From Fervidobacterium thailandense (GTDB lineage Bacteria > Thermotogota > Thermotogae > Thermotogales > Fervidobacteriaceae), in assembly GCF_001719065.1 (NCBI RefSeq), contig NZ_LWAF01000001.1, forward strand, positions 222,003-286,002: a DNA stretch of 64,000 bases. Reading direction: 5' to 3'. The position numbers and the translations under genes were made by a program. The notes below the pieces were generated by a model, which was not told the DNA's origin, searched no databases, and saw only the letters and a list, made by a program, of their open reading frames with translations. Of this stretch, positions 8,555-19,900 are shown one piece after another; position 1 is the stretch's first letter; every line of letters starts with the position of its first letter.

Positions 8555-9928
8555 TTGATTTTGACAAAAGAAGATTTTAAAAAAATGACCCTTAAAGAGG
8601 CTCTCGCGTATCCTTCCAAAGAGGAGCTCGTCCAGCTTTCACTCGGAGTCATCGACGAAGAAGACAAGCGTCTCAACGCGTTCATAACGGTCAACAGAGC
8701 GCCTGGCAAGGGAATACCGATGGGAATAAAGGATAACATCAACATTCAAGGTCTTCCCACGACCTGTGCCTCGAAGATCCTGGCCAACTACGTTGCCACG
8801 TTCGACGCAACCGTCATTAGAAAGCTGAGGAAAGCTGGTTTTGCGTTCATGGGAAAGACAAACCTCGACGAATTTGCAATGGGGGCGAGTACGGAATATT
8901 CTGCCTTTGGACCTTCGCGAAATCCACACGACCTGGAGAGAGTTGCGGGTGGTAGTAGCGGTGGTTCGGCAGCTGCGGTTGCCTCCGGTGAAGTAATCGC
9001 CGCACTGGGTAGTGACACCGGTGGTTCTATAAGACAACCGGCGGCGTTCTGCGGAGTTGTGGGATTCAAACCTACTTACGGTTTGGTTTCGCGCTACGGT
9101 CTTGTAGCATTTGCCTCATCGCTTGATCAGATCGGGCCGATTACGAAAACGGTAGAGGATGCTGCTTTGGTTATGAACATTATTGCCGGGAAAGACGAGC
9201 ACGATGCGACCACCGTTGATCGGGAAATCAACTTCACGGAATTCATAGGTAAGACGCTCGACGGTATGAAAATTGCGGTTGCAAAGCAATCGTTCAGTGA
9301 GGGTGTTGAGGACGGAATCAAAGAGAGAACCAACGAATTTATCAAGTTCATTGAGCGTTTGGGTAACAAGGTGGATGTCGTTGATATTCCGGAACTCAGG
9401 TACGTTGTTGCAACGTATTACATAATCGCTCCCGCTGAGGTTAGCTCTAACTTGGCCAGGTTCGATGGGGTGAAGTACGGCCTGAGGTTATCCGGTAAGT
9501 CACTCCGAGAACTTTACGAGAAAACCAGGGGAAACGGTTTTGGTGAAGAAGTGAGGAGGCGCATACTAATAGGCACCTTCACTTTGAGTGCGGCGTATTA
9601 TGACGCTTATTTCGAAAAGGCTCAGAAGGTCAGAAGGTTGATTTCAAAAAAATTTGCCGAGCTCTTTGAGAGTTACGATTTCGTCGTTACACCAACAGCT
9701 CCAGTTACTGCTTTTAAAGTGGGGTCGGTCTCCGACCCTATGGTTTATTATCTTATGGACATCTTCACCATACCAGCCAACTTGGCTGGACTACCGGCGA
9801 TCAGCATTCCTTTTGGAAAAGTCGATCACTTACCCGTTGGTATGCAGATTATGGGGCCGAGATTTTCGGATGCCAAGTTACTCGGATTTGCTGATCACGT
9901 GTTCAGGATGACGCACCACAAGGGGTGA
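8555..9928 (+). CDS. gatA: Asp-tRNA(Asn)/Glu-tRNA(Gln) amidotransferase subunit A
   Basis: A 457-residue amidase. The Ser-cisSer-Lys apparatus is intact: lysine in PMGIKDNI (about K59), the serine-rich [15 protein letters not shown] loop (about 132-146) and the nucleophile in DTGGSIRQP (about S158). GatA releases ammonia from glutamine for transfer to mischarged Glu- or Asp-tRNA on GatB. I choose the TTG at 8555, 8 bases after GGAGG, over the GTG at 8546 inside that site. gatB follows after 4 bases; gatC, the third subunit, is not in the window. The N-terminus is somewhat short for the family. Confidence 0.96.
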   Translation: MILTKEDFKKMTLKEALAYPSKEELVQLSLGVIDEEDKRLNAFITVNRAPGKGIPMGIKDNINIQGLPTTCASKILANYVATFDATVIRKLRKAGFAFMGKTNLDEFAMGASTEYSAFGPSRNPHDLERVAGGSSGGSAAAVASGEVIAALGSDTGGSIRQPAAFCGVVGFKPTYGLVSRYGLVAFASSLDQIGPITKTVEDAALVMNIIAGKDEHDATTVDREINFTEFIGKTLDGMKIAVAKQSFSEGVEDGIKERTNEFIKFIERLGNKVDVVDIPELRYVVATYYIIAPAEVSSNLARFDGVKYGLRLSGKSLRELYEKTRGNGFGEEVRRRILIGTFTLSAAYYDAYFEKAQKVRRLISKKFAELFESYDFVVTPTAPVTAFKVGSVSDPMVYYLMDIFTIPANLAGLPAISIPFGKVDHLPVGMQIMGPRFSDAKLLGFADHVFRMTHHKG

Positions 9929-9932
9929 GACG

Positions 9933-11366
9933 ATGGGAAGGTACAAACCAATAATCGGACTTGAGATACACGTCCAACTCAGCACAAGAACGAAAGCTTT
10001 CTGCAACTGTCCTGCGGACGTCTTTGAACTGGAACCGAACACCGCAATATGTCCCGTTTGTACTGGCCAGCCTGGCGCGCTTCCGGTACCTTCGTTGGAA
10101 ATGTTTGAACTTGGTGTCAAACTTGCAACAGCCCTGAACTGTAAGATAAACGAATACTCGAGGTTCGATAGGAAGAATTACTTTTACCCGGATTTGCCAA
10201 AGGGTTACCAGATCACACAGTTCTTCTACCCGTTGGCTGAGTACGGTTGGCTGATGGTGAACGGTAAAAAGATCAGGATAAGGCGTATTCACCTTGAGGA
10301 GGACGCAGGAAAGCTCCTCCACGCCGGTGACAGTATTACCGAAGCGGAGTACTCACTTGTTGATATGAACCGCTGCGGCATTCCACTTGCGGAAATCGTC
10401 ACCGAGCCAGATATTGAATCACCTGAAGAAGCACGTATTTTTATGGAGAAGTTGCGCACTATACTTCGCTACATAGGTGTGAGTTCCGGAGATATGGAAA
10501 AGGGAGCTCTCCGGTGTGATGCGAATATCTCAGTTGTGGACACCGAAACCGGACGACAGAGCAACAAGGTCGAGGTCAAAAATATGAATTCCTTCAAGTT
10601 CGTTGAAAAAGCGTTGGAGTACGAATTCGAGAGGATAGTTAATTTAATGGAAAAAGGCGAGCCGGTGGAACGGGAAACGAGGGGCTGGAACCTGTCGACG
10701 AAAACGACCGTCAGCATGAGGAGCAAAGAAGAAGCGCACGATTACAGGTACTTTCCGGAGCCGGATATCCCACCTGTTATCCTGAGCCGAGAATTCATAG
10801 AGAACGTTCAAAAAAGTATCGGTGAATTACCGGATCAAAGGGTTGAAAGATTTGTTCGCGAGTACGCGTTGAGCGAGAAGGAAGCAAATATCCTCGTTGA
10901 AGACAAGGCTATTGCCGACTTTTTTGAGGACGTGGTGAAGCGCACCAACGATCCGAAGGAAACAGCCAACTGGTTTCTGACCGAATACTTCAGACTAATT
11001 GGCGAGCACGGAACTGAAAAATTGAAAGTTACGGCCGAGACGTTCGTCGAATTGTTCGAGCTGATCAAAAAAGGTACGATCTCCAGGAACATGGCGAAAG
11101 AAATCTTCCAAGAAAGTTCGTTATCCGGTAAATCCCCGAAACTCATCGTTGAGGAGAAAGGGTTGAAGCAGATAGACGATGTTGGAGAGCTGGAGAAAAT
11201 CGTGGTGCGTGTCCTCGAAGCGAACCCGCAACAGGTTGAGGCATTCAAGAAAGGAAAGGAAGGCTTGTTTAGCTTTTTCGTCGGTCAGGTCATGAAAGAA
11301 ACTAAAGGGAAGGCGAACCCGAAGACCGTAACGGAAATTCTCAACAAACACTTGCGCGGTTCTTGA
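9933..11366 (+). CDS. gatB: Asp-tRNA(Asn)/Glu-tRNA(Gln) amidotransferase subunit B
   Basis: A 477-residue GatB. It has the opening [18 protein letters not shown] and the paired cysteines CNCP and CPVC that bind the structural zinc, the [14 protein letters not shown] segment, the catalytic cradle with HLEEDAGKL, and the C-terminal YqeY-like tRNA-binding domain. It phosphorylates the mischarged tRNA and amidates it with ammonia from GatA. The ATG at 9933 follows a GGGGTGAG and lies 4 bases after gatA. Confidence 0.97.
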   Translation: MGRYKPIIGLEIHVQLSTRTKAFCNCPADVFELEPNTAICPVCTGQPGALPVPSLEMFELGVKLATALNCKINEYSRFDRKNYFYPDLPKGYQITQFFYPLAEYGWLMVNGKKIRIRRIHLEEDAGKLLHAGDSITEAEYSLVDMNRCGIPLAEIVTEPDIESPEEARIFMEKLRTILRYIGVSSGDMEKGALRCDANISVVDTETGRQSNKVEVKNMNSFKFVEKALEYEFERIVNLMEKGEPVERETRGWNLSTKTTVSMRSKEEAHDYRYFPEPDIPPVILSREFIENVQKSIGELPDQRVERFVREYALSEKEANILVEDKAIADFFEDVVKRTNDPKETANWFLTEYFRLIGEHGTEKLKVTAETFVELFELIKKGTISRNMAKEIFQESSLSGKSPKLIVEEKGLKQIDDVGELEKIVVRVLEANPQQVEAFKKGKEGLFSFFVGQVMKETKGKANPKTVTEILNKHLRGS

Positions 11367-11397
11367 ATTCTTTAAACATGACATGGGGTGATCTCCG

Positions 11398-12249
11398 GTG
11401 AGAAAACTCAAATCGTCTTTACTTTCCGTGGCCCTCATACTCTTGGGTGTAACACTTGGCTTCGCGTTCAGCGTCTCGGCATCTGGAATTTACAACGCGT
11501 TCACGGTGAGCAGCTTCAATCTTGCCTTGGTTTACGAGTATCCGAATCTGGCCTTTGGGATTAACCTCTCGGATGTGAACGAGCGGACCGAGAGTTACAA
11601 GCTTGGTTTTGTCAACGTAAAGCGCAAAATCGACAAGAGCTATTTTGAGTTGCTATCCTTTGTAGGTGCAACGAACGGTCTTGTTCTTACACTGGGTTAT
11701 GAGAATTACTCGATACCAACGACCGGTTTCGAGAGAACGTACTACATTTCCTCTTATCAAACTTTGGTCTCGGAGTACACCAAAACGTGGATTTCTTTGC
11801 CGAGTATACCGTTCGGTGAGGGTAGCATAGGTCCCTTCGCGTTGAACTACGAAGGTTTTAGACTGTCCAAACTTGGTGACCATAACGTCTCGCTAAATTT
11901 GAAAAGAGGTTTTGCTTTATTCGACACAGTTCAGTTGAGCTATCTTGAACTTGGAAGCATTTACTCGCTGGGATTTTTTGTTTTTTCCGACAAATCCCTC
12001 GAGCAAGGTATCACCGTTAACCTTGGCTGGGATTTTGCGGAAAATCGCATAGTTGGGTTGTTAGGTGGTAGGTTCTTCATCGAGTTTGATGAACTGAGAT
12101 TTTTCTTTGGCGCTTACGGGACTTACCTTCCCAGTGCTTCGAAGGTTAAATACGGTATTTGGGTACGCTTCCTCTCACCTTTGGCTGGAGATTTAATCGT
12201 TCAAAATAACGTGGCCTACTTCAAGGTGAGAGTGACCTTCGGTGAGTGA
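11398..12249 (+). CDS. Exported protein, probably beta-rich, of unknown function
   Basis: 283 residues beginning with a clear signal peptide (MRKLK followed by about 18 hydrophobic residues, cleavage near AFS/VSA). The mature part alternates hydrophobic and polar residues with many aromatic residues and glycines (LGYENYS, FFGAYGTYLP), and ends in a strand of the type KVRVTF-x-E, which is compatible with an outer-membrane (toga) beta-barrel. No named domain recognised. GTG start with a GGGGTGATC upstream. Its end overlaps hemW by 8 bases. Confidence 0.6.
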   Translation: MRKLKSSLLSVALILLGVTLGFAFSVSASGIYNAFTVSSFNLALVYEYPNLAFGINLSDVNERTESYKLGFVNVKRKIDKSYFELLSFVGATNGLVLTLGYENYSIPTTGFERTYYISSYQTLVSEYTKTWISLPSIPFGEGSIGPFALNYEGFRLSKLGDHNVSLNLKRGFALFDTVQLSYLELGSIYSLGFFVFSDKSLEQGITVNLGWDFAENRIVGLLGGRFFIEFDELRFFFGAYGTYLPSASKVKYGIWVRFLSPLAGDLIVQNNVAYFKVRVTFGE

Positions 12250-13363
12250 CGCCGGTTTGGGACTGTACATCCATCTACCGTTTTGCAAATCGAAATGTGT
12301 TTACTGTGATTTTGTGAGCTTTGTAAAGCGTTCTGAGTCGGAGGTTGAAGAGTACGTCGAATACCTTTTAAATGAGATAAAGCTCTACGAAAGTGTGCTT
12401 TCGCGGGGGATTTCAACCCTTTACATCGGTGGTGGAACACCAAGTACCGTTTCTTCAAAACTTTTGAGCCGGATTTTCAAAACACTGGAACCGTACCTGA
12501 AAAACGCAAGTGAACTGACAATAGAAGTCAACCCCGATTCGTTCGATCAGGAAAAGGCCACCCACTACAAAGAACTCGGTATCAACCGCCTCAGTATGGG
12601 ACTCCAGAGCGCGGATGATAACGTATTGAGAAAATCTGGCAGACTCTACGATTTTGAGACGTTCCTGAGGAAGTACGATCTGGCAAGGCGGTTCTTCGAT
12701 AACGTTAACGTTGATTTCATAATCGGCCTGCCAGGTGAGTCATGGTACACCATCGAGGCGAACATTGTCTTCGTTAGCGATTTCAAACCCGACCACGTTT
12801 CGGTGTACTTACTGGAAACCCACGAAGAAACCTTACACCATCAAGTACTCAAAAAGCCTGACGATCAAACTTTTATGCGCTACGATGAGTTTATCAAGTT
12901 TCTGAAGAGTGCCGGGTACGAGCGTTACGAGATATCGAATTTTGCGCTGGACGGAAAGTACTGTCGGCATAACCTAAAGTACTGGTTCAACGAAGATTAC
13001 GTAGGTATTGGAGTATCGGCCGGTGGACACATCGGACGAACGCGGTACAATAACTATGAAGAACTTAACGATTACTACATCGCGCTCTCCGAGGGAAGAT
13101 TTCCCCGTAGCTACGAATCAGAAAACAGTCCACAACGTGAAGCCCTCGAAACACTTTTCATGGCGCTGAGGACGAAATGGGGTATGAGCGTGGAAAGTGT
13201 TTTTAAACGAACCGGTGTCGATGTTTCAGAGGTTTACACTAAATTGCGGGCACGTTTTGATTTCTTCGACGGGGAAAAGTTGTCCGAGGTAGGTATGGAT
13301 TTCAGTAACCTGTTTTTCGTGAAACTGCTCGAGGTTTGGGAATCGGTATTTGGGTACGTGTGA
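12242..13363 (+). CDS. hemW: HemW-like radical SAM protein (formerly annotated coproporphyrinogen III oxidase)
   Basis: A 373-residue radical SAM enzyme of the HemN/HemW superfamily. The cluster motif is CKSKCVYC with a following D-F, lacking HemN's fourth cysteine, which favours HemW; GGGTPSTVS and the MGLQSADD and HRxNLKYW-like segments follow. HemW proteins bind heme and act in heme delivery rather than in coproporphyrinogen oxidation. The GTG start lies within the end of the previous gene. There is a second, distant radical SAM relative at 60402-61652 in this window. Confidence 0.88.
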   Translation: MSDAGLGLYIHLPFCKSKCVYCDFVSFVKRSESEVEEYVEYLLNEIKLYESVLSRGISTLYIGGGTPSTVSSKLLSRIFKTLEPYLKNASELTIEVNPDSFDQEKATHYKELGINRLSMGLQSADDNVLRKSGRLYDFETFLRKYDLARRFFDNVNVDFIIGLPGESWYTIEANIVFVSDFKPDHVSVYLLETHEETLHHQVLKKPDDQTFMRYDEFIKFLKSAGYERYEISNFALDGKYCRHNLKYWFNEDYVGIGVSAGGHIGRTRYNNYEELNDYYIALSEGRFPRSYESENSPQREALETLFMALRTKWGMSVESVFKRTGVDVSEVYTKLRARFDFFDGEKLSEVGMDFSNLFFVKLLEVWESVFGYV

Positions 13364-13391
13364 ATTTTTTAACCGCAAATGGGGGATTCTC

Positions 13392-14501
13392 ATGAGGCAG
13401 GAGCTTATCGTTACGCTCGTTTGCTATTTCATACTCTTCATCATCGGTGCGATAGCAATGTACAGCCTCGATATCGCTAAGGAAATGGTGCTTGGTGTGC
13501 AAAGCAACTTTTTTCAAAAGCACATCTTTACAACGATAATAGGATTCTTAACGTTTCTGATAGCTGTGAACATTCCATACCAGGTATTTTACAGATATTA
13601 CAAACTTTTCTACCTTCTTGGGATAGGTTTACTCGGTATGGTTTTCGCGTTCCCAAAGATAAACGGTGTGCACAGGTGGATCCGGATAGGTTCGTTCACG
13701 ATCCAACCGTCGGAATTTGCAAAGATATTACTCGTGCTCTTCCTTTCCATGTACGTTGAACAAAACAAGGATCGTATGGAGAGCTTTTGGAATGGTTTTC
13801 TTTTGCCGATGCTGTTCTCTGGGGTTTACGCTGCCTTGATAATGTTACAACCGAATTTAAGTACGGCCATACTTGTCCTTTTCGTTTCCATGCTTGCACT
13901 GTACTACGGCGGAACGAAGCTTTTGTACGTCCTTTCAACGTTAGTTGCCGGAGTTGTGGCCTTAATGATCGCTTCGGCTTTTGGGTATCTTCATAGTTAC
14001 CAGATAATGAGGTTATCTCACTTTTTCAGCGGTAACCTTGCACCGCAAGTTGACATAGCCTTGAAAGCGGTTAAGAACTCAGGTCTTACGGGGGCCGGCT
14101 TGCTTGGAGGGTATATGAAGGTCTACGTGCCGGAGGCCGAGAGTGATTTCGTACTTGCGGTTATCGGTGAAGATTTTGGTTTTTTTGGCATTCTAATCAT
14201 ATTGATAACCTACTTGTTTCTTGCGTATGCATTGATGAGAATTTCCAGCTTTATTGAACGTCTTTCACTGAGAGTTTTCACGTGGTCTTACGTGACTTTG
14301 ATACTGCTCCATTTAACGATAAACCTGGGCGTGTTCGCCGGTATGCTACCGGTTACCGGAGTTCCACTACCGTTCATCAGCACGGGTGGAAGTTCGATGA
14401 TCGCATTACTCGCCGGATTCGGAGTGATCATATCCGGTGTCTTCTACAAAGAGGGACGACCATCTTACGGACCAGCAGAGGGTGATGATCTTGGGAAGTA
14501 A
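13392..14501 (+). CDS. ftsW: SEDS-family peptidoglycan glycosyltransferase FtsW/RodA
   Basis: A 369-residue protein with about ten membrane helices. SEDS hallmarks are present: INGVHRWIRIG followed by QPSEFAKI, LQPNLSTA, and the C-terminal LPVTGVPLPFISTGGSS. These enzymes polymerise lipid II; FtsW works with a septal transpeptidase, RodA in elongation. The order ftsW-murG-murC favours FtsW, but sequence alone cannot separate the two. The ATG at 13392 lies after GGGGG with 6 bases between; the frame is open further upstream into hemW. Confidence 0.87.
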   Translation: MRQELIVTLVCYFILFIIGAIAMYSLDIAKEMVLGVQSNFFQKHIFTTIIGFLTFLIAVNIPYQVFYRYYKLFYLLGIGLLGMVFAFPKINGVHRWIRIGSFTIQPSEFAKILLVLFLSMYVEQNKDRMESFWNGFLLPMLFSGVYAALIMLQPNLSTAILVLFVSMLALYYGGTKLLYVLSTLVAGVVALMIASAFGYLHSYQIMRLSHFFSGNLAPQVDIALKAVKNSGLTGAGLLGGYMKVYVPEAESDFVLAVIGEDFGFFGILIILITYLFLAYALMRISSFIERLSLRVFTWSYVTLILLHLTINLGVFAGMLPVTGVPLPFISTGGSSMIALLAGFGVIISGVFYKEGRPSYGPAEGDDLGK

Positions 14502-15543
14502 CGCCAGTGATGCGACGAGCTTGCGGATTTCAGCGGCCGGAGGAGTCACGGGTGGACATTTGTATCCGAACCTGGCCGTTCTCGAAGAGTTTGCCGGGAG
14601 GCTAAATACTGAAGTTTTGTACTTTTGTGTAGAGGGGAAGCTGGAGGAGAAATTACTGCCGGTGTTCCATCCAGAGTACAAGCGAGTTTCGTTGAGAGTT
14701 CAGGGGTTGTTACGTCCAATATACCATCCAGCCAATGTGATCAGGATTTTGCGCATAATTTCCAACGAAGGAAAAATTAAGGCGAATCTGAAATCTTTCA
14801 GACCGGACTTCAGTTACGTGTCTGGTGGCTACGTGAGTTATCCAGTTGCTCTGGCTTCAAAACGATTAGGTGTACCTGTCTTCGTTCAAGAACAGAACAC
14901 AATTCCCGGGAAGTCAAATGTTGCAATTTCACGTTTTGCCGAGCGGATTTTCGTGGCCTTCGAGGAGAGTATTACTCACTTTCCACCCGAGGTTAGGAAC
15001 CGGATCGTCATCACGGGTAACCCGATTTGGGTGAGGGAAGGCAAGGTGGAGCTTGCACACCCAACGGTTCTTATTGTAGGGGGTAGTGGCGGTAGCGAGT
15101 TTCTCAACGCACTTGCATTGGAACTAGCCAAACGTATGCCCGATGTGAACTTCGTACTTTCAACGGGTGGAAAATCGTTAGATACAGCTGATTTGCCAAA
15201 AAATTTGGAAGTAAAGAACTACATCGACAACATGTTCGCTTACTGGCGCGCGGTCGACTGTGCGATAACGCGCGCCGGGGCAACAACCATCTCTGAACTG
15301 ATTCACTTCAACGTTCCGGCGATCGTTATTCCTTGGGAAGGTGCCACCGAGGGGCATCAAGTTATCAACGCGAAGATTTTCGAGAAAACGGGGCTTGGGA
15401 AGATGATACGGGAATCAGATGCTTCGGTCGATAAGGTTGAATGGGAACTCAGGCACCTTCTCTTACATGGTCGAGTTTTCAGTGAAAGGGAGAACCCTGC
15501 GAAAAAGATTGTCGATGAGATCCTGCGTGTAATTTCCCGCTGA
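14485..15543 (+). CDS. murG: UDP-GlcNAc:lipid I N-acetylglucosaminyltransferase MurG
   Basis: About 352 residues. The N-terminal glycine loop AGGVTGGHLYPNLAV, the GGYVSYPVALA segment, VFVQEQNTIPGKSN, and the C-terminal TRAGATTISEL with PAIVIPWEGATEGHQ are MurG signatures. MurG converts lipid I to lipid II at the inner face of the membrane. The start is uncertain: ATG 14485 overlaps ftsW by 17 bases; a TTG at 14491 has better spacing from GAGGGTG, and TTG 14521 would give the family's usual short N-terminus. The glycine loop has V where most relatives have G or T. Confidence 0.95.
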   Translation: MILGSNASDATSLRISAAGGVTGGHLYPNLAVLEEFAGRLNTEVLYFCVEGKLEEKLLPVFHPEYKRVSLRVQGLLRPIYHPANVIRILRIISNEGKIKANLKSFRPDFSYVSGGYVSYPVALASKRLGVPVFVQEQNTIPGKSNVAISRFAERIFVAFEESITHFPPEVRNRIVITGNPIWVREGKVELAHPTVLIVGGSGGSEFLNALALELAKRMPDVNFVLSTGGKSLDTADLPKNLEVKNYIDNMFAYWRAVDCAITRAGATTISELIHFNVPAIVIPWEGATEGHQVINAKIFEKTGLGKMIRESDASVDKVEWELRHLLLHGRVFSERENPAKKIVDEILRVISR

Positions 15544-15587
15544 GCGATGAAATCGTGTAAAATTGGGTACCGAGGGAGGTTTTGAAG

Positions 15588-16946
15588 TTGGAAAGCGAGC
15601 AAGTCAAAAGAACGGCAAAAAGGATCCACTTCGTGGGTGTTGGTGGAATCGGAATGAGTGCACAAGCTATGCACGAACACTTCCAAGGAAACATTGTTTC
15701 CGGGAGTGATCCGTACAATTCTGAACGAACACGATACCTCGAAGCGCTGGGCATAAAAATTTACAACTCGCACCGTGAAGAAAACGTTGAGGATGCGGAA
15801 GAAGTGGTAATTACTCCGGCAATATCGAAAGATAATCCCGAGTACGTTTTTGCCCAGAAGAGAGGCATTCCCATTATCTATAGGATAGATCACTTTCGGC
15901 GTATTGTAGGGCAGTTCAGGGGATTTGCGGTCACCGGAACGGATGGAAAGTCGACGACCACTTCCATGTTGGCGAGTGTTCTTATCAACATGAACGAGGA
16001 TCCTTACGTTTTCTTGGGAGCACTCCACAGTAAGTTGGAACACGGTAACTACAGGAAAGGTAGCGAGCTTGTGGTATACGAACTCGACGAAAGTCAACCA
16101 GGTTTTGAACTCTTCCAGCCGGAGGGCTTGATAATCACCAACGTAAGGGAAGATCATCTTGAAAACTACGAAAGCGTTGATCATTACTACGCTTGTTTCC
16201 AAAGGTTGATTGAGAATTCGAAATTCGTCGTCACGTTTGCCGATGAGAAGAAATTCAAAGGTAACGTGATGTTTGGCGTGTATTCCGGTGACTTTCGTTT
16301 GATCAAACGCGTCCAGCACGGCTTTGCCCAAAAGGTGCAAATTTACACACCTTGGGGCGAACGTGAGTTCATGCTTCCTGTTCCGGGATACCATAACGCG
16401 CTGAACGCACTGGCGGTTATCGCATTGCTTTCATCGAAAGGTTACGACTTAGATAAGGTTCTCCACGCGTTTAAGGACTTCACCCTACCAGGTCGTAGAT
16501 TCAACGTCAGTTACGAGGACTTTGAAAAGAACATAACTATAGTTGATGATTACGCGCACACAGCGGATGAAATCGAAGTCCTGTTGAAAACGGCCAGGGA
16601 GGTTTACAACGATAGGAGGATCGTGATCGTTTTTCAGCCGCATAGGTACACCAGGTTCAAACGCGAGGCGGATCGTTTCAAACGAGTACTCCTAATGGCT
16701 GACGAGATATATATCACGGAGGTTTACGGTGCCTTCGAAACGAAAAATGGAGTTACGGCCAGAAAAATCGTTGATGAGATAACTGGAGCAATCTTCGTGC
16801 CGGATAAGACCATGTTGAAAATGTTGGACCTAAAAGAGAACAGTGTGTACCTCTTTGTTGGTGCAGGGGATATTTACGATGTTTCAAAGGAGTTGGTCCA
16901 AGCTTTAAAGCAAAAGCACGGAACTTACAACAGCGTGGGGAGTTGA
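15588..16946 (+). CDS. murC: UDP-N-acetylmuramate-L-alanine ligase MurC
   Basis: A 452-residue Mur ligase: UDP-binding Rossmann loop HFVGVGGIGMSA at about 15-26, ATP loop VTGTDGKSTTTSM at about 116-128 (MurC usually has GTHGKTTT; here it is GTDGKSTTT), the ELDES and NVREDHLENY segments, and the C-terminal DDYAHTADEI and FQPHRYTR. It adds L-alanine to UDP-MurNAc. The TTG at 15588 is 8 bases from GGAGG and is preferred to the TTG at 15582, which is too close. The D and S substitutions in the ATP loop are typical of some thermophile MurC-like proteins but worth noting. Confidence 0.9.
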   Translation: MESEQVKRTAKRIHFVGVGGIGMSAQAMHEHFQGNIVSGSDPYNSERTRYLEALGIKIYNSHREENVEDAEEVVITPAISKDNPEYVFAQKRGIPIIYRIDHFRRIVGQFRGFAVTGTDGKSTTTSMLASVLINMNEDPYVFLGALHSKLEHGNYRKGSELVVYELDESQPGFELFQPEGLIITNVREDHLENYESVDHYYACFQRLIENSKFVVTFADEKKFKGNVMFGVYSGDFRLIKRVQHGFAQKVQIYTPWGEREFMLPVPGYHNALNALAVIALLSSKGYDLDKVLHAFKDFTLPGRRFNVSYEDFEKNITIVDDYAHTADEIEVLLKTAREVYNDRRIVIVFQPHRYTRFKREADRFKRVLLMADEIYITEVYGAFETKNGVTARKIVDEITGAIFVPDKTMLKMLDLKENSVYLFVGAGDIYDVSKELVQALKQKHGTYNSVGS

Positions 16947-16983
16947 CAAAAACTCTGAAATGTAGCTGGGGGGAATCCGGTAG

Positions 16984-19900
16984 GTGAAACTCAGGGAAAT
17001 CTTCATCAAGGGTTTTAAATCCTTTGCAGACCCCACCAGGTTGGAGATTTCTGAAAAGGTAACGGTTGTTGTGGGACCGAACGGTTCCGGAAAGTCCAAC
17101 GTTGTCGATGCGATCAGGTGGGTACTCGGTGAACAATCGATGAAGGAAATACGAGCGCAGGAGCGCGAAGATGTTGTGTTTTGGGGTAACGAAAAGAGGC
17201 CCCCAGCTCAAACAGCGTACGTTGAGCTTGTTTTTGAAGACGAGGGCAACCGAATAACGGTTGCGCGTGAACTTTCACGAGACGGTACAAGTCGCTACAT
17301 ATTAAACGGTGATGTTGTGCGTCTAAAGGATATCAAGGAATTACTCATGCAACGTGGGTTTGGGAAGAATCCGTACTCGATCATCGGTCAAGGACAGATC
17401 GACAAGATAGTCTCCGCTTCACCGGAAAGTTTGAGAATGATGATAGAAGAGATTGCAGGGATCGGGATATACCGTGAAAAGAAAAAAGAAGCACTCCAAA
17501 AACTCGATGCAACGCAACTTAACCTCGCAAGGATTAGCGACATACTTTTTGAGGTTGATAAAAACCGTCGTTCACTGTACCTGAAAGCCAAGAGGGCGGA
17601 AAGGTACGTTGAATACAGCACCGAACTTGAGGAACTCAAAAAGCGCTACTACGGTGGGGTTTACAGGATTGAAAACAGGAGGCTTAACGATATTGAACTC
17701 TACCGACAGCAGATCAACCAGGATATAAAAGATAAGTTAAAACAGCTTGCACAGCTGGAAATGAACTGGTCGGCCCTCAAGGAAGAGTTCAATCAAATTG
17801 ACGAGGAAATGGAAAGCTACACGAAGACGTTGGAGGAATTCAAACAGCGCGAAAATCAACTACTCGAAGTTCGAGAGACCTTCATCCGTCGTTTGAACGA
17901 TTTGGAGAACAGATACATCGAAAGTTCGACGAAGATCGACATGCTGAACGACGAAACCAACTCTTTGAAGAACCGATTCGAGGAGATAAAGATAATTCTT
18001 GAAAGGATATCCGAAGAACTTTCAACCAAAGAAAATACACTCCTGTCGCTGGAGGCGGAGAAGCAAGAAATCTACAAGCAGTATACCGAGCAGGAAAAGG
18101 AAATACTCAAACGGAAGCACGAATACGAGGAAATGGAGAAAACTATAGCGAAGATACACAACGAGATAGTCAGGTTAAACGAGAACAACCAGGATATCCG
18201 CCACCGAATCGAGATGATACAAAATCAGCGTCAGATAAAGGAGTTAAGAAAATCGGAACTCGAAGAGGAAATAGCGGACCTCGAGAAACACCTACTTGAG
18301 ATCGCGGAAAAGGAGAATGAACTGGTCAGGGAGCTTGAGACGATCAAGCTGAGTCTTTCAGAGTACAGCACGGCAAAGGAAAAAAAGGTCGCGGAATTGG
18401 AAAATTTATCAAGAAATCAAAAAGAATTGTCGGCGGAGATTGAGGTCATAAAGAAACAGATCGCCGATTATCAAGGGTTCAGCAACTCGATAAGGAGGAT
18501 ATTCGAAAATAAAGATCTCTTTAATGGTTTAGTTGATGTTGTGGCGAACCTTGTCGATTTCGATAACTCACTCGCTACTGCGTACGAGACCTTACTTGGT
18601 GGTGCCGCTCAACACGTGGTCGTGGAGAATGCAGACACGGCAAAGAGGATAATAGAATTTTTGAAGGCTGGTGAATACGGTCGTGCAACTTTCATCCCAC
18701 TGGATTTGATCGAGACGGGGTTTTCACCCTTGAACGGCCTTGAGAAGGAGAAGGGATTCGTTGGATACGCTGCTGAGCTTGTCAAGGTTCCCCGAGAGTA
18801 TGACGGATTGAGGTACTATCTTTTTGGAAACGATATTATCGTTGATAACATAGACAACGCTGTTGAGATTAAGAGGAAGCACCAGATCCGGTCCAGGATA
18901 GTGACGCTGGACGGTGAACTCATCTCCGGAAGAGGTGCGATCACTGGAGGTAGGTCCCGAGAAGATTACGCGGGCTCGGTATTGTCAAGACGTGTGAGGT
19001 TGAAAGTACTCGAAGAGGAATTCCAAAAGTTGGAGGAGAGAAGGAAAGACTTAGAGCTGGAAATTGACGTGATTTCCAAGGAAATAAAGAACTTGCAAGA
19101 CTCCATGAACATAGTACGTGAGGAACTTGCCAACGTAACTGGTAAATCGCTTTCATCCAAAAGGGTACTTGAGGAGCTTCAAAAATCCCTTAGGGAGGTT
19201 ACCACAGAACTCGGTGACCTTCTCAAACTTGAGGCTGAGTACAACGCAAAGCTGGAAGGGAACCTCGGAAGGATACACATTCTCGAAGAACAGTTGAACG
19301 AGCTTGAGGATAAGAGAAAAAGCCTGCAAGTCGAAGTTTCAACGTTTTCCAGGGAATTGGACGAAAGAAGAAAAAAACTGGAGCAACTGAACGAAAGCAT
19401 CGCAACTTACAGAGCGGAAGTCAAAAGCCTTTCGGAAAGAAAGTTGCAGTACACGACAGAATCTGAGAGAATTAAGAACAGGCTCGTGGAAATTGCTGAT
19501 GAAATCACTTCTTCAAGGAACAACTTGAAAAGGTTGGAAGTAGAAATAGACCAGGTAAAGCAGATGCTTCTGGAGAACGAACGTGAGTTGGAGACGATTA
19601 AGCGTATGTCCCAAGAGATATTCGCGGGCATGCGAGAGCGAAAGTCGGGTAAGGAAGAGAAGCTGCAACAACTTCAAGAACTCGAGGAGCGTATCAGAAA
19701 GACGAAAGAAGAATTGGAAATGTTGAAGGAGAGACTCCACGAAACGGATTTGAGAATCCAGGAGATAAACTTCAAACTCTCAAGTATCCCGGATGAGTAC
19801 AGGAACGAAATCGACGTGGACTACGACGAGCTCGACAGGTTACAGGAGCGTATAAAGGAGCTGGAGAATAAGATAAAGATGCTTGGACCTGTTGACCTGA

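Noticed and set aside
8167..8745. 192-codon minus-strand frame
   Set aside because: It crosses the promoter region and gatA start and overlaps the flavin reductase gene in another frame.
15357..16394. 345-codon open frame on the minus strand
   Set aside because: It lies fully opposite murG/murC, has no ribosome site and no recognisable domain; murC on the plus strand has intact motifs.
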